Positions 17,950 to 26,709 of a stretch of DNA of 64,000 bases are shown here, in pieces. A program made the translations under genes and the position numbers. Origin of the DNA: Nitrospira sp. ND1 (lineage in GTDB: Bacteria; Nitrospirota; Nitrospiria; Nitrospirales; Nitrospiraceae); NCBI RefSeq assembly GCF_900170025.1, contig NZ_FWEX01000006.1, positions 3,215,839 through 3,279,838 of the forward strand, written 5' to 3'. The notes under the pieces were generated by a model, which worked only from the letters and a program-made list of their open reading frames with translations, made no database searches and was not told the origin of the DNA. Each line of letters begins with the position of its first letter. The stretch's first letter is position 1.

Positions 17950-19682
17950 AACATTATCTTCGTTTACTTACATATCTGAATCCCTACCGGTTTCGACTGG
18001 GCGCGGCGTTTCTTTGCGCGCTGCTCGTGGCCGGACTCTCCGCCGCCTATGCCTGGTTGGTCCGCCCGGTCCTCGACGGCCTGTTCATCAGCAAGGATGA
18101 AAGCCTGCTGCTCGTGCTTCCCATCGCGATCCTGGCGGTGGCGGTGCTCAAGGGGGTGTTCAACTACGGACAGAACTATCTGATGAACTATGTCGGGAAC
18201 CAGGTCATCGGCGACATCAGAGAGCAGCTCTTTTCAAAACTTGTTCGACTGCCGGTTCATTTTCACGACACGAATACGTCGGGCCGGTTGGTCTCGCGGG
18301 TCATTAACGATGTAAACCAGATGGCCAATGCCGTGGCGGGGGTGCTGAAAGATCTGTTTCAGCAGGGACTGACGTTTCTGGCCATGATCGGCGTGATCAT
18401 TTACCAGAACTGGAAACTGGCGGCGGTCTCGATGATCGTGGTGCCGCTTTCCGTGGTCACCATGGCGAGAATGGGAAAACGGTTGAGGAATCTGGCGACG
18501 CGCGGCCAGGAACGCATGGGCGACATGGCCTCGACGCTGCAGGAAACGCTGGCCGGTATCCGCATGGTGAAATCGTTCGGCCGGGAAGAGGAAGAAGCCA
18601 AGCGATTTCGTTTGAGCAACGACGCCTTCATCCATACGACGATGAAGGCCATTCAGGTCTCCTCGCTGGGTTCTTCCCACATGGAGGTCATCGGTGTGCT
18701 CGGGGTCGCGGGGATCATCTGGTACGGCGGGTATCTGGTCATCCATGATGAGATGACTCCCGGCGCCTTCTTCTCGTTCCTGGCGGCCATGTTCATGGCC
18801 TACACGCCGATCAGAAGATTGTCCGGCGCGAACAACACGGTTCAGCAGGCGCTGGCGGCCGCCGAGCGGGTATTCGATGTACTGGACTTGCCGACGGAGC
18901 CGGAGGCCAACGGCGGCCAGACGGACCTGCCGGCCATTTCCAGGTCCCTCGAATTCAGGCAGGTTGCGTTCCAGTACGAAGGCCAGGGTGAGCCTGCGCT
19001 GAGCGGTATCGATCTGACGATCCGGGCGGGCGAGATCATTGCCTTTGTCGGCAGCAGCGGGAGTGGAAAGACCACGCTGGTGAGTCTGCTCCCGAGATTC
19101 TACGATCCGACCGGAGGGCAGATTCTGATCGACGGGGTGGATCTTCAGACCTGCAGTTTGCGGTCGGTACGCGGGCAGATCGGAATCGTCTCCCAGGAAG
19201 TCGTGCTGTTCGACGATACGGTGCGCAACAATATCGGCTACGGGCGGCAGGGTGCCACGCCCGACGATGTGATGCGAGCGGCCCAGCTGGCCTACGCGCA
19301 TGAGTTCATTGTCCGGATGCCGGCCGGGTATGATACGTTGATCGGAGAGCGCGGGCTCAAGCTCTCGGGCGGTGAGCGGCAGCGGTTGGCGATCGCGCGG
19401 GCGATTCTCCGCGACCCGCCGATCCTGATTCTGGATGAAGCGACGTCGGCGCTGGACACCCAATCGGAGCGCATCGTGCAGCTGGCCCTGACCAATTTGA
19501 TGCATAACCGAACGACCCTGGTCGTGGCTCACCGGCTGTCGACCATTCAGAATGCCAACCGCATCGTGGTGTTGGACCGGGGCAGGGTCGCGGAAGTCGG
19601 CTCGCACGAAGAGCTCCTGCGCAAGGGCGGCATGTATAAGCGCCTGCACGCGATGCAGTTTGCCGATGCGATCTCGGAGTAG
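17946..19682 (+). CDS. msbA: Lipid A export ABC transporter MsbA
   Basis: MsbA flips core-lipid A across the inner membrane. This 578-residue half-transporter has six membrane helices in the first 300 residues or so. The nucleotide-binding domain has Walker A GSSGSGKTT (about 365), signature LSGGERQR, Walker B ILILDEATSALD and the switch His in VVAHRLST. The ATG at 17946 overlaps the lpxB stop. An alternative GTG nine bases earlier is less likely. Position between lpxB and the acyltransferase and Kdo genes supports lipid A as the substrate rather than a drug. Confidence 0.93.
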   Translation: MKHYLRLLTYLNPYRFRLGAAFLCALLVAGLSAAYAWLVRPVLDGLFISKDESLLLVLPIAILAVAVLKGVFNYGQNYLMNYVGNQVIGDIREQLFSKLVRLPVHFHDTNTSGRLVSRVINDVNQMANAVAGVLKDLFQQGLTFLAMIGVIIYQNWKLAAVSMIVVPLSVVTMARMGKRLRNLATRGQERMGDMASTLQETLAGIRMVKSFGREEEEAKRFRLSNDAFIHTTMKAIQVSSLGSSHMEVIGVLGVAGIIWYGGYLVIHDEMTPGAFFSFLAAMFMAYTPIRRLSGANNTVQQALAAAERVFDVLDLPTEPEANGGQTDLPAISRSLEFRQVAFQYEGQGEPALSGIDLTIRAGEIIAFVGSSGSGKTTLVSLLPRFYDPTGGQILIDGVDLQTCSLRSVRGQIGIVSQEVVLFDDTVRNNIGYGRQGATPDDVMRAAQLAYAHEFIVRMPAGYDTLIGERGLKLSGGERQRLAIARAILRDPPILILDEATSALDTQSERIVQLALTNLMHNRTTLVVAHRLSTIQNANRIVVLDRGRVAEVGSHEELLRKGGMYKRLHAMQFADAISE

Positions 19683-19714
19683 GGACGCAGACGAAGGTGA
19701 GGGATGGCAGTCCT

Positions 19715-20427
19715 ATGACAACTGATCGATCAGCGGCGGCCCCTCAGCCGCAGCCCTTGCTGAAGCGAGTCGTCAACGCGCTCAAGGTCGCGGTGGTGCC
19801 GCCCGTCGGCTACCGGATCATTCAGATGCTACGCCGCACGATGACCTGGCGCACCGAAGGCTCAGAGCATGTGAACCGCTTGTTTGCAGAAGAGAAGCGG
19901 GTGATCCTGGCCTTCTGGCATGCTCAGCAGTTGATGATGCCGCTTGCCATTCCGGGGCTTGAAGCCCATGTGTTGATCAGTCAGCATCGCGACGGCGAAT
20001 TGATCCGCCGCATCGTGGCACGGTTCGGGTTGGACGCCGTTCGCGGGTCCAGTACCAGAGGGGGTGCGGAAGCCTTTCGGCAGCTGATTCGCCTCGGGCG
20101 GTCCGGCGGCAATCTCGTGTTGACGCCGGACGGACCGAAGGGCCCGCGGCAGGTGGTCAAGGTGGGCGTAGTGCAGCTGGCGAGGGCCACCGGCCTGCCG
20201 ATCATCCCGATGGCCTTCGGCTGCTCAAAAAAAAACTCTTCGCGAGCTGGGACCGGTTCATCATGCCCTATCCGTTCTCGCGGGGCCTCTTTCTCCTGGG
20301 GCCGCCGATCAGCGTGCCGCCCGACGCCTCGTCCGACGACCTTGAGCGTGTCCGCCGGGAGTTGGAAGACACGCTGAACCGCATGACCATCAAGGCCGAT
20401 GAGGCCGTCCTGCGGGCTGGCCCGTGA
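19715..20427 (+). CDS. DUF374-type lysophospholipid/lipid A acyltransferase, frameshifted at an A9 tract
   Basis: The N-terminal 170 residues are a DUF374 acyltransferase: LAFWHAQQLMMP, a RGSSTRGGAEAF segment and TPDGPKGPRQVVKVG are the catalytic and substrate signatures. After PMAFGCSKK the reading frame changes. Frame 0 runs into unrelated Ser/Arg/Pro-rich sequence and stops at 20377. In the -1 frame the text continues as LFASWDRFIMPYPFSRG, which fits the family C-terminus, and ends at TGA 20425-20427, overlapping the waaA ATG. The shift point is nine A residues (20227-20235). It could be programmed or slippage-based expression, a true mutation, or a sequencing error. By context it may add the secondary acyl chain to lipid A, as no lpxL is visible. 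Confidence 0.8.
20227..20235 (+). other. A9 homopolymer at the frameshift point (A AAA AAC slippery heptamer)
   Basis: Nine consecutive A residues followed by C create the heptamer A AAA AAC in the correct phase for a -1 shift. Slipping back one base gives AAA AAA then CTC TTC GCG, exactly the frame that restores the conserved acyltransferase C-terminus. Confidence 0.75.
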
Positions 20428-21782
20428 TGTGGTATCTGCTTTACAACAGTCTTCTACTCCTGGTTTCCCCGATTATCCTGTTCGTCTTGTTGGCCAAGCA
20501 GCGTTGTCGCCGGGGGTTGCCCAAACGGCTGGGACTGCGGGCGGAGATGCCCACGACTGATCCAGCCGGCAGGTCGGGTTGCATCTGGATTCATGCCGTG
20601 TCTTTGGGCGAGGTGGTCGCCGTGGCGCCGCTTGTGCGGGATTTGCGTCGGCGGTACCCTGAGACGAGGTTGGTGGTCTCGACCGTAACCGAAACCGGGC
20701 GTGAAGCGGTGGAGCAACGGCTGGAGGGCGTGGCCGAGCACCGGTACGCGCCGCTCGATTTTCCCTGGGTCGTCAATCAGGCGATCGATCGTCTCCAGCC
20801 GAGTCTGTATATTTTTGTCGAAACGGAACTCTGGCCGAATATCCTGCGGAGTTTGCGGCGTCGAAATGTGCCGTCGATTCTGGTCAACGGGCGATTGTCC
20901 ACCCGTTCCTTTGAGCGGCAACGCCTGCCGGTCATCCGGGATTTCTACAGGACCATGCTGAACATGATCAGCTGTTGCCTCATGCAATCGGAGCGGGATG
21001 CGCAGCGCATGATCGACTTAGGGGCCGAACCGTCACGAGTTCGATGCACCGGCAACATCAAGTTCGATCAACCGGTTCCGCAGGCTGCCGCCGGTGGCAC
21101 GGCTGTCTCGAAAGCGGCGCTCGGGCTGACCGACCGGGAACTGTTGCTGGTAGCCGGAAGTACACATCCCGGCGAGGAAGAAACGATCGTCAATGCCTAT
21201 CGGATCCTGAGTCCTGAGTTCCCTGAGCTCCGCTTGGTCCTGGCCCCCCGCCATATCGAACGGGCGGCGCAGGTGGAGCAGATGATCCAGGCGAAAGGCC
21301 TTACGGTGACCCGGCGTAGCACCGGCGGACAAGTGCCGATGGCGAGCACGGGGGCGCGGGTGTTGGTCCTGGATACGCGCGGGGAATTGGCCTTGTTATA
21401 TCGAGACGCAGTGGTGGCCTTTGTCGGGGGCACCCTGGCGCCGGTGGGAGGGCATAATCTCTTGGAGCCGGCGGTCTGGGGGAAACCGGTGCTGTTCGGT
21501 CCGCATACCGACCATTGTGCCGAAGTGGCGACGCTCCTGCTGAATGCGCAGGGAGGACTGGTGGTGCAGGACGAACAGGACCTTGCGCAAGGCCTTCAGG
21601 CGCTCCTTCGCGATCCCGCCGCGTTGCTGCGGATGGGGCAGGCGGCGCAGCGGGTCGTGGCGGACAACCAGGGCGCGCTCCAGCGTAGCGCGGACATCAT
21701 CGCCACGTTTCTGCCGGCACGAGGGACCTCGAAGAACGCGCTGGTTGAACAGGGGCGGGAGTTGTCGAGTCGGCAATCGTAA
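20427..21782 (+). CDS. waaA: 3-deoxy-D-manno-octulosonic acid transferase
   Basis: WaaA (KdtA, GT30) transfers Kdo from CMP-Kdo to lipid IVA. The 451-residue protein starts with a single N-terminal membrane anchor (LLYNSLLLLVSPIILFVLL). It then shows WIHAVSLGEVVAVAPLV, the hallmark YIFVETELWPN (about 135), GNIKFDQP, and in the C-terminal lobe GGTLAPVGGHNLLEPA with the sugar-nucleotide site. The ATG at 20427 overlaps the stop of the frameshifted acyltransferase reading frame. A GTG one codon earlier is possible. The number of Kdo residues added cannot be read from sequence. Confidence 0.95.
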   Translation: MWYLLYNSLLLLVSPIILFVLLAKQRCRRGLPKRLGLRAEMPTTDPAGRSGCIWIHAVSLGEVVAVAPLVRDLRRRYPETRLVVSTVTETGREAVEQRLEGVAEHRYAPLDFPWVVNQAIDRLQPSLYIFVETELWPNILRSLRRRNVPSILVNGRLSTRSFERQRLPVIRDFYRTMLNMISCCLMQSERDAQRMIDLGAEPSRVRCTGNIKFDQPVPQAAAGGTAVSKAALGLTDRELLLVAGSTHPGEEETIVNAYRILSPEFPELRLVLAPRHIERAAQVEQMIQAKGLTVTRRSTGGQVPMASTGARVLVLDTRGELALLYRDAVVAFVGGTLAPVGGHNLLEPAVWGKPVLFGPHTDHCAEVATLLLNAQGGLVVQDEQDLAQGLQALLRDPAALLRMGQAAQRVVADNQGALQRSADIIATFLPARGTSKNALVEQGRELSSRQS

Positions 21783-22864
21783 TGGCGGCGACCATGTCGA
21801 GAGGGCTGCGGTCCTGGTTGCGGTGGGTCGGGTATCCCTACGAACTCGCGGCTCGCCTCCGGCTGTGGGGTTACACCCATGGCTGGTTCTCCACGCGTCG
21901 GTTACCTCGTCCCGTCATCAGCGTCGGGAACCTCACCGTCGGTGGCACAGGCAAAACGCCGGTCGTCATGTACCTGGTGGAGCGACTGACGGCACATGGC
22001 AAACGCGTGGCGATTCTGAGCCGCGGGTATCGGCGTCGCAGCAACGCTCCGCAATTGCTGGTCTCCGACGGACAACAGGTGTTGGTGGGGCCGGACGAGG
22101 CCGGAGACGAGCCCTATTTGATCGCGCGCCGCTGCCCTCAGGCCGTCGTGGCGGTGGGGGCGAACCGGTATGCGCTCGGCCAATGGGTCTTGGGGCGACT
22201 GCCGGTGGATTGTTTTTTGCTGGACGACGGGTTTCAGCATGTCCAACTCCATCGCGATCTGAATCTACTCCTGGTGGACGCGACGGACGCGGCGGGCATC
22301 CAGGCGGCGTTGCCGGTCGGACGTTTACGGGAACCCCTCTCGGCGGCCGCGCGCGCCTCGGCCATCCTTATCACCCGGGTCGATGAGGCGCATGGAGGGG
22401 AGTCGGTGCGGTGTCTGTTGCTCGACGCCTGCGGCTCACTTCCGTCGCTGGTGCGTGTGGGATTCCGGGCGGAGGAGTTCCGGCGCGTAGGGACGGGCGA
22501 ACGGCTTCCGTTGGATGCGTTTCGCGGCCGGTCGGCTGTGCTCTTCAGCGGGATCGGCAATGCGGAATCCTTTCGCGCCCTGGTGGCCGGATTGGGTATC
22601 ACCGTGGTTGAGATGCTGGCATTTCCCGATCATGTGCACTATACCCGTGGCATGATAGACACTATTCGAGCCAAGGCGAAAGCCTGTGGCGCCGATCTGC
22701 TGGTGACGACGGAGAAAGATGCCGACAAGGTTGCGCCGTTGTTAGTTGCGGAGGATGCCTGCTGGGCCGTGAGACTCCGCACCGAAATTGTGTCGGGGCA
22801 GGAGGATTTGGAGCGATTGTTGCGACTCGACTCCGCACGAGGCAGGACGGGAGGCCATGCGTAA
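21782..22864 (+). CDS. lpxK: Tetraacyldisaccharide 4'-kinase
   Basis: LpxK phosphorylates the lipid A disaccharide at the 4' position at the inner membrane. The 360-residue protein has a short N-terminal helix region. The P-loop is SVGNLTVGGTGKTPVVMYL (about 47-65), followed by LSRGYRRRS and the conserved LLDDGFQHVQLHRDL (about 148), and a KDADK segment near the C-terminus. The ATG overlaps the waaA stop (TAATG) and the 3' end overlaps the next gene by eight bases, so it is embedded in a tightly coupled run. Confidence 0.94.
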   Translation: MAATMSRGLRSWLRWVGYPYELAARLRLWGYTHGWFSTRRLPRPVISVGNLTVGGTGKTPVVMYLVERLTAHGKRVAILSRGYRRRSNAPQLLVSDGQQVLVGPDEAGDEPYLIARRCPQAVVAVGANRYALGQWVLGRLPVDCFLLDDGFQHVQLHRDLNLLLVDATDAAGIQAALPVGRLREPLSAAARASAILITRVDEAHGGESVRCLLLDACGSLPSLVRVGFRAEEFRRVGTGERLPLDAFRGRSAVLFSGIGNAESFRALVAGLGITVVEMLAFPDHVHYTRGMIDTIRAKAKACGADLLVTTEKDADKVAPLLVAEDACWAVRLRTEIVSGQEDLERLLRLDSARGRTGGHA

Positions 22865-24548
22865 GGAAGGCATCCGTCGCATCGTCATCCGCGGCCCCAA
22901 TTGGCTCGGGGATGCCGTCATGTGCGAGCCGGCCTTGAGTCAGGTGCGCACCCTGTTCCCGCAGGCCGAGATTACCCTGCTGGTGAAGCCCGGCATTGCG
23001 GATCTGCTGGCGCAACATCCGGAGGTGAACCGGACGCTGGTGTATGACGATCGGGGACGCCATGCCGGGCTGGTTGGAAAATGGACCCTCGCCGCGGTGC
23101 TGCGCCGTCACCGATTCGATCTGGCCATCCTGTTTCAGAATGCCTTTGAGGCGGCGCTGATCAGTTTCCTGGCGGGCATTCCCAGACGATTCGGATATGC
23201 GACGGACGGGCGAACGCTGTTGCTGACCGACCCGGTGACCGTGCCGCCACGCACTGCGCAACGACATCAGGTCGAGTATTATTGGGATCTCCTGAAGCCG
23301 CTGGGCGGGCACGGTCCTGCGCCTGCGCCTCGTTTGTTTGTCACGCCGGATGAATCGGCGTTGATCGCCGGGCGGTTGGCGGGTGCCGGAATCGGGCCTT
23401 CGGATCCGGTGATCGGGGTGAACCCCGGCTCGACCTATGGCCACGCCAAGCGATGGTTGCCGGATCGGTACGCCGAGGTCGTCAACCGTGCGGTGACGGA
23501 TGTGCAGGGGCGATCGGGTGCCAGAGTCGGCGTGGCGATCTTGGGAGCCAAGGGTGAGGAGCCGTTGGGAAAAGCCATCGCCGACCAGATCAAGACGCGC
23601 ACGGTCGTGTGTTCCGGCCAGACCACGGTACGGGAATTGATGGCGCTGGTGAAGCGCTGCCAGTTGTTTCTCACGAACGACACGGGGCCCATGCACGTCG
23701 CGGCCGCCTTCAAGGTTCCGCTGGTAGCCGTATTCGGCCCGACCGATTGGCAAACCACGTCGCCGTTCGGCGTCGATGCCCAGCTGGTCCGGCAGCCGGT
23801 GTCCTGCGCGCCCTGTCTCTTGAGGGAATGTCCCATCGATCACCGGTGCATGACCGGGGTGACGGTGGAGCAGGTCTACGATGCAGTGGTGCAGCACCTG
23901 CCGCTGGTGGCCCCTCCTCCGGCAGTCGACCCCGCGCCACCGACGCCAGGTCTCACTTCCACGTCGCTGGCGGGTGTGACCGTATTTCTCGATCGCGACG
24001 GCACATTGAATGTCGATACGGGTTATGTGAAATCTCCGGATGACTTCACGGTTCTGCCCGGCGTGGGAGCGGCGTTGGCCCGGTTGAAACAGGCCGGCGC
24101 GCGCCTGGTTGTCGTCACGAATCAGTCGGGGCTCGGGCGGGGATATTTTTCATCCAGAGATCTCGAAGCGATTCACAGCAAGTTGCGGCTGGTGCTGGCT
24201 GAGGATGGGGTGACGCTCGATGGACTGTATTTTTGTCCCCACCATCCCGACGATCACTGCAACTGCCGCAAACCGGCCAGGGGCATGATCGACCGTGCTC
24301 ATGCCGAATTGAAAGTGGATCTGAGCCGCGCCTATGTGATCGGCGACAGTATTCGTGATGTCGAACTGGCCAAACAGGTCGGGGCGCGGAGCCTGCTGGT
24401 CATGACCGGCCCGTCCGGTGCGGAGGCCTTGGCCGATCTGATGGCCCGCGATCTGCCTCCGGACTATGTGGCCGAGGAGTTGTCGCAGGCGGTGGACTGG
24501 ATCGTCGCCCATGCGACGCACAGGCCCGCCGCCGACCTGCAGCGCTGA
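22857..24548 (+). CDS. Fusion: ADP-heptose:LPS heptosyltransferase II and D-glycero-D-manno-heptose-bisphosphate phosphatase
   Basis: A 563-residue two-domain protein. Residues 1-345 are a GT9 heptosyltransferase of the WaaF type (IVIRGPNWLGDAVMCEPALS; TNDTGPMHVAAAFKVPLVAV near 280). After a Pro-rich linker (about 348-372), residues 375-555 form a HAD phosphatase of the GmhB type. That domain has FLDRDGTLNVD, VVTNQSGLGRGYF, the zinc-binding CPHHPDDHCNCRKP cluster and GDSIRDVELA. GmhB removes the C7 phosphate during ADP-heptose synthesis and WaaF uses the finished ADP-heptose, so the fusion links supply and use. No frameshift or stop separates the domains. The ATG at 22857 fits an AGGACGGGAGG upstream. 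Confidence 0.93.
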   Translation: MRKEGIRRIVIRGPNWLGDAVMCEPALSQVRTLFPQAEITLLVKPGIADLLAQHPEVNRTLVYDDRGRHAGLVGKWTLAAVLRRHRFDLAILFQNAFEAALISFLAGIPRRFGYATDGRTLLLTDPVTVPPRTAQRHQVEYYWDLLKPLGGHGPAPAPRLFVTPDESALIAGRLAGAGIGPSDPVIGVNPGSTYGHAKRWLPDRYAEVVNRAVTDVQGRSGARVGVAILGAKGEEPLGKAIADQIKTRTVVCSGQTTVRELMALVKRCQLFLTNDTGPMHVAAAFKVPLVAVFGPTDWQTTSPFGVDAQLVRQPVSCAPCLLRECPIDHRCMTGVTVEQVYDAVVQHLPLVAPPPAVDPAPPTPGLTSTSLAGVTVFLDRDGTLNVDTGYVKSPDDFTVLPGVGAALARLKQAGARLVVVTNQSGLGRGYFSSRDLEAIHSKLRLVLAEDGVTLDGLYFCPHHPDDHCNCRKPARGMIDRAHAELKVDLSRAYVIGDSIRDVELAKQVGARSLLVMTGPSGAEALADLMARDLPPDYVAEELSQAVDWIVAHATHRPAADLQR

Positions 24549-24565
24549 TCATCTCTGGTGGCCGA

Positions 24566-25609
24566 ATGACCGATCCCGTACGCCGACTCCTGTTGATCAA
24601 ACCGAGTTCGCTGGGCGACATCGTCCATGCGATGCCGACCCTGGCGGCGTTGCGCGAGCAGTTTCCCCAAGCCCGTGTCACCTGGCTGGTGAAGCGACAA
24701 TGGGCGCCGCTGGTGGAAGTCATTGCCGGGGTCGACCAGGTCTGTTCGGTATCGGAAGGACTCAGGGGCTGGTTGGGGCGGGTGCCCGATCTCCGGGCGG
24801 CCGGCTTCGATCTGGTCGTCGATCTTCAAGGACTCTTCCGGAGCGGGGCGATGGCTCGGTTGAGCGGTTGCGACCGTCGGATCGGGTTTGCCAATGCGCG
24901 GGAGGGCAGCTCTCTGTTCTATACCCAGCGGGTGGCGGTTCCTCCCGCGCCCATGCACGCGGTCGATCGCTACCTGCTCGTCGCCGAGGCGCTAGGCGCG
25001 ACACGACCCACGCAGCCGCGGTTCGAATTCGTCGATCGATCGGAAGACCGACAGGCCGTGGAGACCATGTTGTCCCGGGCCGGAGTTGCCCCTCATCAAC
25101 CCTGGGTTGCCATGAACGTGTCCGCGCGTTGGGAGACCAAGCGCTGGCCGCCGCAACATTTTGCTGAGGCAGCAGACCGGCTTTCTCAGGCGCATGCGCT
25201 GCCTGTGGTCCTGATCGGCGGGCCGGCCGAGCGGGCGGAGTCGCTCGCGGTGACGGCGCTCATGCGTACGAAAGCGATTGATCTGACAGGACAGACCCCT
25301 GTAGGCTTGCTCCCCGGTTTACTCCGTCGCGCGTCCTTGTTGGTGACGAACGATTCCGGGCCTATGCACATCGCTGCGGCGGTGGGGACGCCGGTGGTGG
25401 CCCTGTTCGGCCCGACGGATCCGGTCAAAACCGGGCCCTATGGCAAGGGCCATGTGGTCCTGTCGCATGCAGTGGAATGCAGACCCTGTTTTCGCCGTGA
25501 CTGTGCCCGTGCCGTGCCCCTCGAATGTCTGACCGCCGTGCGACCGGAACAGGTCGTTCGTGCCGTCGAACAACAACTTGAGCGATCACAGAAACCAGGA
25601 TCATTGTGA
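24566..25609 (+). CDS. waaC: ADP-heptose:LPS heptosyltransferase I-like (GT9)
   Basis: A 347-residue GT9 enzyme that would add the first heptose to Kdo. The N-terminus LLIKPSSLGDIVHAMPTLAA is the WaaC version of the acceptor-side motif. FDLVVDLQGLFRSG follows, and the donor half has VTNDSGPMHIAAAVGTPVVA. A Cys-containing segment (CRPCFRRDC, then LECL) near the C-terminus is also seen in related GT9 proteins. It lies 17 bp after the WaaF-GmhB fusion, whose product it precedes in the pathway. The symbol rests on motif type and context, not on a search. Confidence 0.85.
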   Translation: MTDPVRRLLLIKPSSLGDIVHAMPTLAALREQFPQARVTWLVKRQWAPLVEVIAGVDQVCSVSEGLRGWLGRVPDLRAAGFDLVVDLQGLFRSGAMARLSGCDRRIGFANAREGSSLFYTQRVAVPPAPMHAVDRYLLVAEALGATRPTQPRFEFVDRSEDRQAVETMLSRAGVAPHQPWVAMNVSARWETKRWPPQHFAEAADRLSQAHALPVVLIGGPAERAESLAVTALMRTKAIDLTGQTPVGLLPGLLRRASLLVTNDSGPMHIAAAVGTPVVALFGPTDPVKTGPYGKGHVVLSHAVECRPCFRRDCARAVPLECLTAVRPEQVVRAVEQQLERSQKPGSL

Positions 25610-26709
25610 ACATCATCATTGCGGAATCCAGCACGGCGGTCGGCGGACAGGAACTGGCTGTTCTGCTGCACGCGGAGCGCCTGTTGAAGCGCGGCCATCG
25701 CATTCGATTGGTCCTGGAGCCGCGCAGCCCGATCATGGCCATGGCCAGGGAACGAGGGCTTCCGGTCGAACCCTTTGTCATGCGGCAATGGCGGCTGCCG
25801 CTGTCGATTCTGGCTTTCCGCGCGTTGCTCAAGCGGGAGCGTCCCGAGATCGTCCACGTCAACAGTTCACGCGATAGCTGGATCGCGGCGCTGTCGTCGC
25901 GCCTGCTCGATCCGCGCCCCAAAGTCATTCGCACGCGGCATATTTCGGCGCCGCTCAATAACAACGCCACCACGCATTGGCTGTATCGTCGTCTCTTCGA
26001 CATGGTCATCGTGACTGGGAGCGAACGGAATCGGCAGGACCTCATCCATCGGGACGGATTGGCGCCGGACCGTGTCGCTTCGTTTCCCATCGGCTTGGAT
26101 GTGGAGCACTTTTCGCCGGCCAAGCCTCAGCACGATATCCGGTCCGAGCTGGGGATTCCCACCGGGCATCTGCTGGTCGGGATGATTTCCTATCTGCGGG
26201 ACTATAAAGGCCACCGGTATCTTGTAGAGGCGGCCGCCAAGGTGCTGAAGCAACGCCAGGGAGTGGCCTTTCTCATCGTGGGTGAAGGGCCGGAAGAGCA
26301 GAACATCCGCGCGCAAATCGAACGCCTCGGCTTGACCGCCGGCGTGCGCATGTTGGGATTCCGAGATGACCTCCTGGATGTGTTCCGGTCGTTGAATCTC
26401 TTTGTGATTCCCACGGTCGAAGGCGATACCATTCCTCAGGTGTTGATGCAGGCCCTGGCGATCGGACTCCCGGTTGTCTCGACGACCACCGGATCGATTC
26501 CCGATGTGCTGGCCGACGGGGAGTCGGGGTTCATCGTCCCGCCGCGGGATGCCGATGCGTTGGCCGATCGGATCGGTCGCCTGCTGGTCGATCCCGAGCT
26601 TCGCGCCGCGATGGGGCGACGGGGCCGTCAGACGGTGGAGCAGTCCTATTCGATCGACCGGATGGTGGATGAGCTGGAGCGTGTCTATCGACGGGTGATC
26701 GCATCATGA
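25606..26709 (+). CDS. Glycosyltransferase family 4 protein
   Basis: A 367-residue GT-B fold glycosyltransferase. The N-terminal acceptor lobe contains SSTAVGGQELAVLLHAERL. The C-terminal donor lobe has a FLIVGEGPEEQNI segment (about 220) and a GT4 signature VIPTVEGDTIPQVLMQALA (about 268) with the EX7E-like spacing. It is likely to extend the LPS inner core given that it follows waaC. The GTG start overlaps the waaC stop by four bases, and its own stop overlaps the next gene. Sugar and linkage are unknown. Confidence 0.85.
   Translation: MNIIIAESSTAVGGQELAVLLHAERLLKRGHRIRLVLEPRSPIMAMARERGLPVEPFVMRQWRLPLSILAFRALLKRERPEIVHVNSSRDSWIAALSSRLLDPRPKVIRTRHISAPLNNNATTHWLYRRLFDMVIVTGSERNRQDLIHRDGLAPDRVASFPIGLDVEHFSPAKPQHDIRSELGIPTGHLLVGMISYLRDYKGHRYLVEAAAKVLKQRQGVAFLIVGEGPEEQNIRAQIERLGLTAGVRMLGFRDDLLDVFRSLNLFVIPTVEGDTIPQVLMQALAIGLPVVSTTTGSIPDVLADGESGFIVPPRDADALADRIGRLLVDPELRAAMGRRGRQTVEQSYSIDRMVDELERVYRRVIAS

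Noticed and set aside
18234..19649. 471-codon minus-strand frame opposite msbA
   Set aside because: An antisense shadow of conserved ABC transporter codons with no SD or motif.
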